From: Paraclostridium tenue
GTDB lineage: Bacteria; Bacillota; Clostridia; Peptostreptococcales; Peptostreptococcaceae
Length of the DNA stretch: 64,000 nucleotides
Assembly: GCF_015668515.1 (NCBI RefSeq)
Contig: NZ_JADPFO010000001.1
Location: 1,018,823-1,082,822 of the forward strand
Direction of reading: 5' to 3'
Part shown: positions 8,811-19,087 of the stretch, piece by piece
How the letters are laid out: the number at the start of each line of letters is the position of its first letter
Numbering within the stretch: the first letter of the stretch is position 1
Notes under the pieces: generated by a model
What the model saw: only the letters and a program-made list of their open reading frames with translations
Databases searched by the model: none
What the model was told of the DNA's origin: nothing
Made by a program: the position numbers and the translations under genes

Positions 8811-9746
8811 TTATACTCTTACTGGTTCTAACTCATTCTCATTTACACTATGTTTAATTTTTTTGGATTTAGGTTTTTTAATTGCTATTAATGCTGATAA
8901 TACCATAAATATAACCCCTATTAATTTTCCAACAGAAAATGATTCACCTAAAATTGTCCATCCTATAATTACTGATACTATTAACTCTGTTGAAGCTAAA
9001 ATTCCAGCAATTGATAAATCTATTCCTGTTGATATTCCATTTAAATAAAATATATATGCAGCAGCTGCTGGTATAATACCTAACCCTAACATAATAGTAA
9101 GTACACCCATATCATTTGCATATGAAATTAATTCAAAAGGTTTTGCTAGAGGTATCATTAATATAGATCCAATTAAAAATCCATATATTAATAATGTTAT
9201 ACCTTCACATTCTTTAAGTGCACCTTTGCTTATTATAGACATACAAGCATATGTTATAGCAGACATTATTCCTAGTAAAATACCATTCATATTAAGTTGA
9301 CCTAAATTTAAACTTCCACCTGTAACAGCCAATATTGCTCCCATAAAACAAACAGCCAGTGATATTATTTTAATTTTATTAAGTCTTTCCTTGTATATTA
9401 CTATAGATAAAAAAGTTAAAAATAAAGGTGAAGTGTATAAAAGTACTGCAGATGCTGATACTCCTATAGAATCTATAGAATTAAAATAACACATATTAAA
9501 CCCTGCTTGACTTACTATACCTACCATTATACAATAAGCTAAACCTTTTTTGCTTATTTTAAGTGCACTTGGCATTTTAAAACAACTATAAATAAATAAT
9601 ACCAAAAATCCTAAAAATAATCTTAAAAATGCTACCTGTTCTGGAGTTAATCCATATCCTAATAAAGAATTTGCAAATAATCCGATAGTAGCCCAACAAA
9701 CTCCTGCAACTACTACAAATAAATACCCTTTACTTTTTTGATTCAT
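8811..9746 (-). CDS. EamA/RhaT-type drug/metabolite transporter
   Basis: Inner-membrane transporter of about 10 helices made of two EamA repeats (about residues 5-140 and 150-290), with the typical start GYLFVVVAGVCWATIGLFANSL. The C-terminal tail is charged (KKPKSKKIKHSVNENELEP). The family exports amino acids, metabolites or drugs; no substrate can be read here. It is preceded by GGGGG, a sigma-54 type promoter and repeat operators, and the divergent gene is a sigma-54 activator, so expression is very probably switched on by that regulator. Confidence 0.85.
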   Translation of the reverse strand: MNQKSKGYLFVVVAGVCWATIGLFANSLLGYGLTPEQVAFLRLFLGFLVLFIYSCFKMPSALKISKKGLAYCIMVGIVSQAGFNMCYFNSIDSIGVSASAVLLYTSPLFLTFLSIVIYKERLNKIKIISLAVCFMGAILAVTGGSLNLGQLNMNGILLGIMSAITYACMSIISKGALKECEGITLLIYGFLIGSILMIPLAKPFELISYANDMGVLTIMLGLGIIPAAAAYIFYLNGISTGIDLSIAGILASTELIVSVIIGWTILGESFSVGKLIGVIFMVLSALIAIKKPKSKKIKHSVNENELEPVRV

Positions 9747-9789
9747 TTTCTTACCCCCTTTTATTAAGTTATTCTACTTTTTTATTAAA

Positions 9790-9805
9790 GCAATTCTCAT
9801 GCCAA
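9790..9805 (-). promoter_or_regulatory. sigma-54 (-24/-12) promoter of the EamA transporter gene
   Basis: The minus strand reads TTGGCATGAGAATTGC. The GG (-24) and GC (-12) doublets are exactly 10 bp apart, matching the RpoN consensus TGGCAC-N5-TTGC with one change (T for the final C of the -24 element). It ends about 44 bp upstream of the transporter start. Confidence 0.85.
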
Positions 9806-9865
9806 TATAAATTCACTTTATATACGTTGAAATCTCATATAAGTTCAATACTCTAAATATATAAT

Positions 9866-9881
9866 AAGTCTAATTTGACTT
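9866..9881. promoter_or_regulatory. operator / enhancer copy 1
   Basis: AAGTCTAATTTGACTT. With flanking bases it is a perfect TAAGTC-N6-GACTTA inverted repeat. It is centred about 75 bp upstream of the -24 element of the sigma-54 promoter, a normal distance for an activator site. Confidence 0.7.
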
Positions 9882-9898
9882 ATATATCAATTTAATTC

Positions 9899-9914
9899 AA
9901 GTTGATTTCGACTT
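9899..9914. promoter_or_regulatory. operator / enhancer copy 2
   Basis: AAGTTGATTTCGACTT, the same AAGT-N8-ACTT repeat with one mismatch in the inner arm. It starts 33 bp (about three helical turns) from copy 1. Confidence 0.7.
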
Positions 9915-9950
9915 ATATATTTATAAATCCACAAATCTCAATTAGATATT

Positions 9951-9966
9951 AAGTTGATTTTGACTT
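9951..9966. promoter_or_regulatory. operator copy 3, overlapping the regulator's own -35
   Basis: AAGTTGATTTTGACTT differs from copy 2 at one base and starts 52 bp (about five turns) from it. It covers the TTGATT -35 element of the regulator promoter, which suggests autorepression. Confidence 0.7.
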
Positions 9967-9982
9967 ATCACTATACTATAAT
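9954..9982 (+). promoter_or_regulatory. sigma-A promoter of the sigma-54 activator gene
   Basis: TTGATT at 9954-9959, a 17-bp spacer and a perfect TATAAT at 9977-9982. The predicted transcription start is about 35 bp before the coding region. Confidence 0.65.
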
Positions 9983-10025
9983 AAAGTTAATTTATACATA
10001 ATAGTAATTTTGGGGGTATTTGAAA

Positions 10026-11402
10026 TTGATATATGATAATGACTTCTTTGAAAAAATACTTGAAGCTTCACATGATGAGATATTTGTATGTGATAAAGAT
10101 GGATATATGGTTTATTGCAATAAAGCATTTGAATCTAATTATGGAATTAATAGACACGAAATGATAGGTAAAACCGCTATGTTTTTAAACGAAGCTGGTT
10201 ACTCAAATCAAACACCAATTCCTTATGTAGTTAAACATGGAAAAAAAGTATCTATGGAGCAAAAAACTATAACTGGAAAATCACTTATAATAACTGCAAC
10301 GCCTGTATTTAACAAAAATGGTGATATAGAATTTATAGTTGAAAATTCTAGAGATATAAGTGAATTAAATGCCATAAAAAATAGTCTTAAACATACTAAA
10401 CATCAGCTTAAAGAATATAAAAACAAAATAGATTCTTTAAGTAATTCTCAATCATTAATATATAATGATACTACTATAAAGGGAAATAGTATGAAATCAA
10501 TTTTAGAGATATCTAAAAATGTAGCTAAAACTAATGTTAACGTTTTATTACTCGGTGAATCTGGATGTGGAAAAACAACACTAGCTAAGCATATCCACTT
10601 AAATAGCCCTAGAGCTAATAAACCATTTATAACTATAAACTGCTCTACTATATCTCCAAATTTACTTGAATCTGAATTATTTGGATATGAATCAGGAGCC
10701 TTTACTGGAGCCAATTCAAAAGGTAAATTAGGACTTGTTGAATTAGCTAATGGAGGTACATTATTTTTAGATGAAATAGGCGATATTCCATCTGAATTAC
10801 AATCAAAATTTTTACAACTTATACAAGATAAAACTTTTATATCTGTTGGAGGAGTAAAAACTAAAAAAGTAGATATAAGATTTATATCTGCTACTAATGT
10901 AAATTTATTAGATTGTGTAAATCAAAAAAAATTTAGAGAAGACTTGTATTATCGTATAAATGTTGTAGAACTAAAAATTCCTCCACTTAGAAATCGTAAA
11001 GAAGATTTATTAGAACTTATTTTTCATTTTTTTAAAAAATACTCTAAATCTTTTAATTTAAATAAAACTATGTCTACAAAAGTTATAAATACTTTATTAA
11101 ATTATGATTATCCTGGTAACATAAGAGAACTTGAAAATATAATTCAAAATATATTAGTTACTTCAAATTCTGATACAATAGATATAGATAATTTGCCAAA
11201 ATCAGTTTTAAGTCATGATAGTTTAATAAAAAATGATGATAACAGTTCATTAGATATATTAATGAATAACTATGAAAAAATATTAATAGAAAAAGCCTAT
11301 GAAAATCATCCTAGTTCTTATAAACTTGCTACAGCTCTAAATATATCTCAATCTAGGGCAAGTAGACTTATTCGAAAACATATAAATAAAGAAATAAAGT
11401 AG
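10026..11402 (+). CDS. PAS-domain sigma-54-dependent transcriptional activator
   Basis: Enhancer-binding regulator. An N-terminal PAS domain (about residues 5-115) probably senses a small ligand or redox state. The AAA+ domain follows, with Walker A GESGCGKTT (~177), the sigma-54 contact loop GAFTGA (~224), Walker B LFLDEIGD, and the arginine-finger region. A Fis/TyrR-like helix-turn-helix (KLATALNISQSRASRLIRKHI) closes the protein. No receiver domain is present, so it is not a two-component response regulator. Starts at TTG 10020 or 10026; the latter fits GGGGGT spacing better. Its likely target is the divergent EamA exporter, and it may repress itself. Confidence 0.88.
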   Translation: MIYDNDFFEKILEASHDEIFVCDKDGYMVYCNKAFESNYGINRHEMIGKTAMFLNEAGYSNQTPIPYVVKHGKKVSMEQKTITGKSLIITATPVFNKNGDIEFIVENSRDISELNAIKNSLKHTKHQLKEYKNKIDSLSNSQSLIYNDTTIKGNSMKSILEISKNVAKTNVNVLLLGESGCGKTTLAKHIHLNSPRANKPFITINCSTISPNLLESELFGYESGAFTGANSKGKLGLVELANGGTLFLDEIGDIPSELQSKFLQLIQDKTFISVGGVKTKKVDIRFISATNVNLLDCVNQKKFREDLYYRINVVELKIPPLRNRKEDLLELIFHFFKKYSKSFNLNKTMSTKVINTLLNYDYPGNIRELENIIQNILVTSNSDTIDIDNLPKSVLSHDSLIKNDDNSSLDILMNNYEKILIEKAYENHPSSYKLATALNISQSRASRLIRKHINKEIK

Positions 11403-11434
11403 GTTTAAATTCAAACCTACTTTATTTCTTTATT
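11385..11434. terminator. bidirectional terminator overlapping two gene ends
   Basis: A 22-bp perfect stem (11385-11406 with 11413-11434) around a 6-nt loop. The arms contain the last codons of the activator gene and the stop of the DJ-1 gene. Confidence 0.88.
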
Positions 11435-11996
11435 TACAACTATTATAGAAATTTACCATCATATCTTCTTTAATTTCCATATATTTATCTTCATAACCTA
11501 ATTTTTTAAGTATACTTAAAGAAAATTCTATAGCTGTAGCTGGCCCTCTACTAGTTATTATATTACTATCTTCAACAACTACTTTATCTTCTATATAATC
11601 TAATTTATTTTTATCTTTTATAAATCCAGGATATGATGTGCATTTTTTATTTTCTAATATACCAAAGCTTTCTAATGCTTCAGGAGCTGCACATATAGCT
11701 GCTATTATTTTTTTATCTTCATTAAAATTTTGAACAAGTTCTTTTACCTTTTGATTATCACGTAAATTATATGCTCCTGGCAATCCTCCTGGTAAAACTA
11801 CACCATCATATTCACTTATATCTATAGTATTTATATTTACATCAGCTTTAACTTGTATATTATGTGTTCCTTTTACATAATCATTATCCATTGAACACAT
11901 ATCACATTTTACATCTGCCCTTCTTAATACATCTACAACTGTCAAAGCTTCTATTTCTTCAAATCCATCAGCTAATAAAACTAATATTTTTTTCAT
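11430..11996 (-). CDS. DJ-1/PfpI family protein (YajL/ThiJ-like)
   Basis: A 188-residue single-domain protein of the DJ-1 family, whose members act as protein/nucleotide deglycases, glyoxalases or chaperones. It shows the conserved Glu in DGFEEIEA, the nucleophile elbow AAICAAPE with Cys102, and VLPGGLPGA. It is the last gene of a three-gene operon with cinA and a HAD phosphatase (16-nt gap). AGGAGG precedes the ATG. Which activity applies cannot be told from sequence. Confidence 0.85.
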   Translation of the reverse strand: MKKILVLLADGFEEIEALTVVDVLRRADVKCDMCSMDNDYVKGTHNIQVKADVNINTIDISEYDGVVLPGGLPGAYNLRDNQKVKELVQNFNEDKKIIAAICAAPEALESFGILENKKCTSYPGFIKDKNKLDYIEDKVVVEDSNIITSRGPATAIEFSLSILKKLGYEDKYMEIKEDMMVNFYNSCK

Positions 11997-12012
11997 AAAT
12001 TCCTCCTATTTG

Positions 12013-12795
12013 TTAAATTTCTTTATTTATATATTTTATTTTTGTAATAGCATCACTTACAGAGTTAGCAATATAGTTAGCACTTTCTTTAACTTGTTTT
12101 CTAGAGTTTATCATTGCAAAACTATATTTTGTAGTTTTAAGCATACTTATATCATTTGGAGAATCTCCAATTGTAGCTACTTCATCTAGACTTGCTCCTA
12201 ATATTTTACATACCTTTTTTATAGCTTCATGTTTTGACACTCCTTTAGGTACTAAATTTAGAGTATGCTCTGATGAAAAATATATATCTAAAACTTCATC
12301 AAATTCTTCTTTTAAAAATAACTCTAGTCTATATAACTCTTCTATATCTTGAGAAACTATTCCTATATTTCCTACTAAATTATCGTAAGTATCTTTATTT
12401 GAAAATTCTTTATCTACTATATACTCATTCGTATAAATTTTAAAGAAATCATTTTCTTCTAATAAAACAACTTTTCCATTAAACTTAAAATACATAGTTG
12501 CTATATCTGAATCAAACTCAGCTATTACTTTTTTTACTATATTATCATCTATAGTTCCCTTAAAAACTAAATTATGATTACTATCATATATATATGAACC
12601 ATTTTCACATATATAATATCCATTCATATTTATATCATTATTTGTCATTCTTACAGCTTGAGAAAATATCCTTCCTGTAGCTATATTAAATACAATGCCT
12701 TCATTTTCAATATTTTCTATAGAATTAGCATCTTCTCTTGATATTCCATTGTGGTATAATGTTCCATCTAAATCACAAAATATATATTTTATCAT
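12013..12795 (-). CDS. HAD-superfamily phosphatase, Cof/IIB type
   Basis: Cytoplasmic sugar-phosphate or nucleotide phosphatase of the Cof-like HAD-IIB subfamily. The nucleophile motif FCDLDGTLYHNG lies at residues 6-17, motif II is in NIATGR, the Lys motif in LVPKGVSKHEAI, and the metal-binding motif GDSPNDISML is near residue 218. The large C2B cap lies between. It sits 13 nt after cinA and 16 nt before the DJ-1 gene, so the three are probably co-transcribed. Confidence 0.85.
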   Translation of the reverse strand: MIKYIFCDLDGTLYHNGISREDANSIENIENEGIVFNIATGRIFSQAVRMTNNDINMNGYYICENGSYIYDSNHNLVFKGTIDDNIVKKVIAEFDSDIATMYFKFNGKVVLLEENDFFKIYTNEYIVDKEFSNKDTYDNLVGNIGIVSQDIEELYRLELFLKEEFDEVLDIYFSSEHTLNLVPKGVSKHEAIKKVCKILGASLDEVATIGDSPNDISMLKTTKYSFAMINSRKQVKESANYIANSVSDAITKIKYINKEI

Positions 12796-12808
12796 TTGTC
12801 TACTCCTT

Positions 12809-14041
12809 TTACTTTAAAAGTTCTAATCTAAGTAAATTTAATGCTTCATTAGTGGCTCTACTTCTTATTTTATCTCTACTTCCTGAAAAATTACATTTTT
12901 TAACTTTAACATCTCCATTTATGTAAATACCTATATATACTAATCCAACTGGTTTTTCATCAGTACCGCCTCCTGGTCCTGCAACTCCTGTTGTAGAAAG
13001 TCCAATATTTGTATTTAAGTTTTTAGCTATACCTACAGCCATCTCTATGGCTGTTTCACTACTAACTGCTCCATATTTATCTAGAGTTTCTTTTTTAACA
13101 CCTAATCTATTCATTTTGGCCTCATTAGAATATGTTACACATCCTTCAATAAAACTTTGTGATATACCTGGATAATCGATAAGTTTTGATGAAACCATAC
13201 CTCCAGTACAAGATTCACTTACAGCTATAGTCATATTATTTTTAACTAATAACTTAGCTACAGTTTCTTCTAAAGTAGTATCGTCATATCCATATATATA
13301 TTTACCAACTCTATCTTTAATTTTTTCCTCTATAGATTTTATTAAATCATTTGCTTTTTCATCATCTTTAGACTTAGCAGTTATTCTAAGAGTAACTTCA
13401 TTTTCTTTAGCATATGGGGATATAGTTGGATTACTTTGACTATTAATAATATCAATTAATTTCTCTTCTAATTCAGATTCTCCTATACCAATAAATCTTA
13501 AAGTTTTAGATACTAGTTTGTAGTCAGTTAAACTTTGTAAATAACTTTTAACACTATTATTAAACATAGGAATCATTTCTTTTGGTGGTCCTGGAAGTAA
13601 TATTATCATTTTATTTTCTTTTTTTAATATTACACCTGGAGCTGTTCCATTTGGATTATCTAGTATAATACAATCTTTCGGGAAGTAAGCTTGCTTTTTA
13701 TTATTTTCAGTTGGTTTTAGTCCTAATTTTTCAAAATAGGATTTTATATTTTCCCATAAATCACTATAAAAAACTAATTCTTGGTTAAAATATTTAGCTG
13801 CAATTTCTTTTGTTATATCATCATTAGTAGGTCCTAATCCACCAGTAGTTATTACTATATCACTTCTTTTAAAAGCTTCTTCTAATAAATTTAATAATCT
13901 AGTTTCATTGTCTCCTACTGTTTCTTGATAATAAACTTCTACTCCAATACTAGCTAACTCTTTTGCTAAAAATTGAGAATTTGTATTAACAATATCCCCT
14001 AATAATATCTCAGTTCCTACTGTTATAATTTCTGCTTTCAT
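12809..14041 (-). CDS. cinA: competence/damage-inducible protein CinA (NMN deamidase)
   Basis: Full-length CinA (410 residues): an N-terminal molybdopterin-binding-fold domain (AEIITVGTEILLGDIVNTNSQFLA, GGLGPTNDD, GPPKEM) and a C-terminal nicotinamide-nucleotide amidohydrolase domain (AVSESCTGGMVSSKL, GLSTTGVAGPGGG). Known members hydrolyse NMN in pyridine-nucleotide salvage and some act as ADP-ribose pyrophosphatases. It is the first gene of an operon with a HAD phosphatase and a DJ-1 protein. It is not next to recA. AAAAGGTGA precedes the ATG. Confidence 0.92.
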   Translation of the reverse strand: MKAEIITVGTEILLGDIVNTNSQFLAKELASIGVEVYYQETVGDNETRLLNLLEEAFKRSDIVITTGGLGPTNDDITKEIAAKYFNQELVFYSDLWENIKSYFEKLGLKPTENNKKQAYFPKDCIILDNPNGTAPGVILKKENKMIILLPGPPKEMIPMFNNSVKSYLQSLTDYKLVSKTLRFIGIGESELEEKLIDIINSQSNPTISPYAKENEVTLRITAKSKDDEKANDLIKSIEEKIKDRVGKYIYGYDDTTLEETVAKLLVKNNMTIAVSESCTGGMVSSKLIDYPGISQSFIEGCVTYSNEAKMNRLGVKKETLDKYGAVSSETAIEMAVGIAKNLNTNIGLSTTGVAGPGGGTDEKPVGLVYIGIYINGDVKVKKCNFSGSRDKIRSRATNEALNLLRLELLK

Positions 14042-14299
14042 ATCTTCACCTTTTTCTAAATAGATTTATACCCTAATATTAACATATTTAAATTAATATT
14101 GTCTTATACTTTTATTTAAGATATTTATATAAATTTTATTTTATTTATATAAAAAATTATATACTTTATTAAAAATATTAAAACTCATTATACTCTTATT
14201 TCCAAGGAAATCAGCTAATTAAACTATACTTTATAGGTATCTATATAAAATTTTATTTTTACATTTTTTCTACTGCATATGCTAAATTTATGTATAAAT

Positions 14300-14333
14300 A
14301 AAAAATTGAGGAGTTTAAACTCCTCAATTTTTT
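14300..14333. terminator. terminator of the amino-sugar operon
   Basis: A perfect 34-nt palindrome with A6/T6 ends lies directly after the sugar kinase stop. The remaining cinA-upstream stretch (14042-14299) is A+T-rich and shows no gene. Confidence 0.85.
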
Positions 14334-14335
14334 AT

Positions 14336-15310
14336 TTATACAAACTTATATTCTAAATTATTAACCATGTTATTTATAATATTTTCACTTATATTTTCAT
14401 TGCTTAATTTATATGCTAATAAACAAGATCCCATATCAGGGCCTAGTATAGGCTTTATAAATTTTATATTATATTCATTTAAATGTTTTTTAAGTGGCGA
14501 TAATATTAAATCTCCACTTTTAAATACTCCTCCTGAATATGAAACTAATATATCACCATCAAATTCTAATTCATTTATTATCATTTTAACAAGTAAACTA
14601 AGCTCATAGCCTGCTTCATTAAATATACTTAATGCATTTTTATCATTTAAAATTGCACTTTCAAAACATAATTTAGAAAACTGTGCAATTTGAGTTCTAT
14701 CTTTTTTAATATCATTTAAAACATAATCAATTATATCAAAATCATCATTTATGTTTAATTTTTCTTTTATATTTTTATAAATCAAACCTCTTTCAATTCT
14801 TTTATCAGCTTCTTTTGAAAACATCTCAATAGTTTTTTTACCTATCCAATATGCAGAACCTTCATCACCAATATAATCTCCCCAGCCTCCACATCTAATA
14901 GTCTTACCTTTTGAATCTTTACCAAGAGCAATAGATCCTGTCCCACTTACTATATTTATTCCTTCTTTACCTGCTAAAGATCCAGCTAAACCTACTTCTA
15001 CATCATTTCCTACTTTAAACTTTATCTCTTTTAATATTTTTTTTACAATATTATCTATATTTGTTGCTACACTTTTTACTTCACCATATCCTGGTAATCC
15101 TAGAAAAACACTTTCTATATCATCTTTTGATACATTTGATATTTCTAAAATTTTATTAAATCCCTCATTTAGTACATCTTCAACTCCAGTAAATCCTATT
15201 TGTTCATAGTGTGTTGTTTTAGTTTTATACTGTGCTATTTTATAACCTTTTTTATCTATCATAGTAAAGGTCGTTTTAGTTCCGCCTCCATCTACACCGA
15301 TATAATACAT
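14336..15310 (-). CDS. BadF/BadG/BcrA/BcrD-type sugar kinase (N-acetylhexosamine kinase-like)
   Basis: ASKHA-fold ATPase/kinase. The phosphate-1 motif GVDGGGTKT is at residues 4-12, with GLPGYGE, the SGTGSIALGKD adenosine/phosphate segment and the GGWGDYIGDEGSAYWIG block characteristic of N-acetylglucosamine-kinase-like members. It ends the agaS-kbaY-lacC operon (24-nt gap after lacC). No PTS gene is in the operon, so this kinase may phosphorylate free GalNAc, GlcNAc or galactosamine before AgaS acts. That role is inferred from context. GGGGGAG precedes the ATG. Confidence 0.8.
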   Translation of the reverse strand: MYYIGVDGGGTKTTFTMIDKKGYKIAQYKTKTTHYEQIGFTGVEDVLNEGFNKILEISNVSKDDIESVFLGLPGYGEVKSVATNIDNIVKKILKEIKFKVGNDVEVGLAGSLAGKEGINIVSGTGSIALGKDSKGKTIRCGGWGDYIGDEGSAYWIGKKTIEMFSKEADKRIERGLIYKNIKEKLNINDDFDIIDYVLNDIKKDRTQIAQFSKLCFESAILNDKNALSIFNEAGYELSLLVKMIINELEFDGDILVSYSGGVFKSGDLILSPLKKHLNEYNIKFIKPILGPDMGSCLLAYKLSNENISENIINNMVNNLEYKFV

Positions 15311-15334
15311 AGATTCTCCCCCTATATTTGTATA

Positions 15335-17141
<1,807 letters not shown>

Positions 17142-18320
17142 TTATAAATTATAAATTACTACACCTTGAACAACCCTATTAACCTCACCTGTTGGACATG
17201 GATTATCCGGCGTTATTCCTAAGTTTTCTGATTTTAAAAATGATAATATCTGTCCAAAGACAATTTGCTGAAGTGGAAGTAATGCTTCATTACCTACTGT
17301 ATAATTTATTTTTTCTAAATCAAATGCATAATCTGCTTTTTCTTTTAAACTATTTTCTATATCACACCCTACCAGTACAACTTTGTCACCTTTTCTATGT
17401 GCTAAAATTTCTTTAGCTAAATCTATATCATATAATCTAGTATATTTATCATTTGATATATAAATTGTAGTTATGCTTTTATCATTTATAACAGATTTTG
17501 GTCCATGCCTAAAACCTAAAGGTGTATCATAACTTGCATTAACTATTCCAGCTGTTAATTCTAAAACCTTTAAAGCACTTTCTCTAGCTATACCTTTACT
17601 AGTTCCTGATCCTAAATAAATTATTCTTTCAAAATCTTCATCTGTTAAATTAGATATTTTATCTATATTATTTTCTATAAATCTTTCAACAGATGCTGAT
17701 AAATTTTCAACATCTTTAGTAAAATCATTTATATTGTTTATGTTAAAAATTCCTATACAGCTTAGTACCATAGTCGTAAAGCTGCTAGTCATAGCAAATC
17801 CTAAGTCATTAGTTTGTGGTGGCATAAGAAGCAATAAACTTTTTTCATCTTCTCTAGTATTTAATGCTAACTTGCCATTTTCATTACAAGTTATTACAAC
17901 TTGATAAAGCTCATCTACAAGTTCATTGGCTAAATTAACAGCATGAACACTTTCTGGGGAATTACCAGACCTTGCAAAAGATATTAAAAGTGTTGGTATA
18001 TCTTTTATAAAATAATTTTTGGGGCTTGCTACTAAATCTGTTGTAGCTATAGCTTCTACTTTTTTATTTAATATCTTAGTTAAGTAAGGTTCACATGTTT
18101 CTCCTGCAAATGCAGATGTACCTGCTCCAGTTAATATAATTCTATAATTATCTTTAGATAAAAATTCTTCTAAAAATATTTTTATATTATTTTTATTATT
18201 GTATAAATTTTTTACAGCTTCTCTCCATGTACTGGGTTGTTGAACTATTTCTTTTGCTGTATTTATCCCACTACAATCTTCTAATCTTTTTAATTCCATT
18301 CCTAAAAGTTTTTTAGACAT
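17142..18320 (-). CDS. agaS: AgaS-type galactosamine-6-phosphate deaminase/isomerase (SIS)
   Basis: Two-SIS-domain enzyme of the AgaS family, which converts galactosamine-6-phosphate to tagatose-6-phosphate and ammonia. The first SIS domain shows ILTGAGTSAFAGE and SFARSGNSPES; the second shows YLGSGTSKGIARES and GFRHGPKS. Length (392) is normal. First gene of the operon agaS-kbaY-lacC-kinase. The ATG is 14 nt from AAGGGG, a weak spacing. No PTS permease or GalNAc-6-phosphate deacetylase gene is in the operon, so uptake and deacetylation must come from elsewhere. Confidence 0.88.
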   Translation of the reverse strand: MSKKLLGMELKRLEDCSGINTAKEIVQQPSTWREAVKNLYNNKNNIKIFLEEFLSKDNYRIILTGAGTSAFAGETCEPYLTKILNKKVEAIATTDLVASPKNYFIKDIPTLLISFARSGNSPESVHAVNLANELVDELYQVVITCNENGKLALNTREDEKSLLLLMPPQTNDLGFAMTSSFTTMVLSCIGIFNINNINDFTKDVENLSASVERFIENNIDKISNLTDEDFERIIYLGSGTSKGIARESALKVLELTAGIVNASYDTPLGFRHGPKSVINDKSITTIYISNDKYTRLYDIDLAKEILAHRKGDKVVLVGCDIENSLKEKADYAFDLEKINYTVGNEALLPLQQIVFGQILSFLKSENLGITPDNPCPTGEVNRVVQGVVIYNL

Positions 18321-18396
18321 AGTTTATAATCATACCCCTTCTTATTGATTATTTATACTAATATTGTATTGTTTTACATTTAATATGTATTTGTAA

Positions 18397-18425
18397 TTTT
18401 GTACTCACGTTTTGTACTTTTGTAT
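18397..18425. repeat. direct repeats upstream of agaS, possible operator
   Basis: TTTTGTACT occurs at 18397-18405 and 18410-18418, and a third related TTTTGTATG overlaps it at 18418. They lie 80-105 bp upstream of agaS. They may bind a regulator of the amino-sugar operon; the regulator is not in this window. Confidence 0.4.
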
Positions 18426-18532
18426 GTTTGTTAATATGTTTTATACAAATTTTTTTATTATATACATATTTATTGAATAATTAATAAAATACTAGTCAAT
18501 CATTTTAATAATATTAATTTAGGAGGACTTTT

Positions 18533-18718
18533 ATGCTATATTTATTAACCTCAGGTAAAGCAAATAGACAAGATAAAAATTATATTGTCGGTAACGAACT
18601 GTTGAAAAAAATTGATTTTATATTAAATAATTCTTCAAATATTAATAATGCTAATAATAATTTTAATACAATAAATAATAACCTTTCTAAGAATATATAT
18701 AAAAAAAATAAGAGTTAG
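18533..18718 (+). CDS. small hypothetical protein, Asn-rich tail
   Basis: I do not recognise this 61-residue protein. The first half (MLYLLTSGKANRQDKNYIVGNELLKKIDFIL) looks structured; the second is Asn/Ile/Ser-rich and probably disordered. A consensus AGGAGGACTTTT-ATG start and a strong terminator overlapping the stop argue that it is a genuine translated unit. Confidence 0.5.
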   Translation: MLYLLTSGKANRQDKNYIVGNELLKKIDFILNNSSNINNANNNFNTINNNLSKNIYKKNKS

Positions 18719-18750
18719 ATTACAAAAAATAATCTAACTCTTATTTTTTT
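18701..18750 (+). terminator. strong terminator after the small gene
   Basis: A 21-bp stem (about 18702-18722 with 18730-18750) around CAAAAAA, ending in T7. It overlaps the end of the 61-codon gene. Confidence 0.85.
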
Positions 18751-18782
18751 ACTTATATTATAATATTACTAGGAGGATTGTT

Positions 18783-19052
18783 ATGAAATTTTTAACACTT
18801 TATTTTATTATTATGTCTATTATAACTTTTTTACTTATGTACATAGATAAAAACAGAGCAATTAAAGGTCAATGGAGGATACCAGAAGCTACACTTATAA
18901 ACTTTTCTATTTTAGGAGGTGGGATAGGTACATATATGGGAATGTACATTTTTAGGCATAAAACTAGACATCCTAAGTTTACTATATCTATACCTATAAC
19001 AATAATACTTAACTTATTTTTATACTATATATTGTTAAAATTTATAATATAA
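18783..19052 (+). CDS. DUF1294 membrane protein (YsdA-like)
   Basis: An 89-residue protein with three hydrophobic segments and the DUF1294 signature: YIDKNRAIKGQWRIPEATL, then GGGIGTYMGMYIFRHKTRHPKF. Function unknown in the family. CTAGGAGG precedes the ATG. It lies after a terminator, so it has its own promoter, and it is convergent with mmdB. Confidence 0.85.
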   Translation: MKFLTLYFIIMSIITFLLMYIDKNRAIKGQWRIPEATLINFSILGGGIGTYMGMYIFRHKTRHPKFTISIPITIILNLFLYYILLKFII

Positions 19053-19080
19053 AAAGGATATGAAATTAATCATATCCTTT
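19053..19080. terminator. terminator of the methylmalonyl-CoA operon
   Basis: AAAGGATATGA / TCATATCCTTT stem with a 6-nt loop. The T-run is on the minus-strand side, so it mainly ends the mmdB operon. Confidence 0.75.
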
Positions 19081-19087
19081 CTATACC

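Noticed and set aside
18303-18345. Six-codon leader open frame (ATG ATT ATA AAC TAT GTC) just before agaS
   Set aside because: It has a plausible GGGG ribosome-binding site but overlaps the agaS start; a leader peptide cannot be told from chance at this length.
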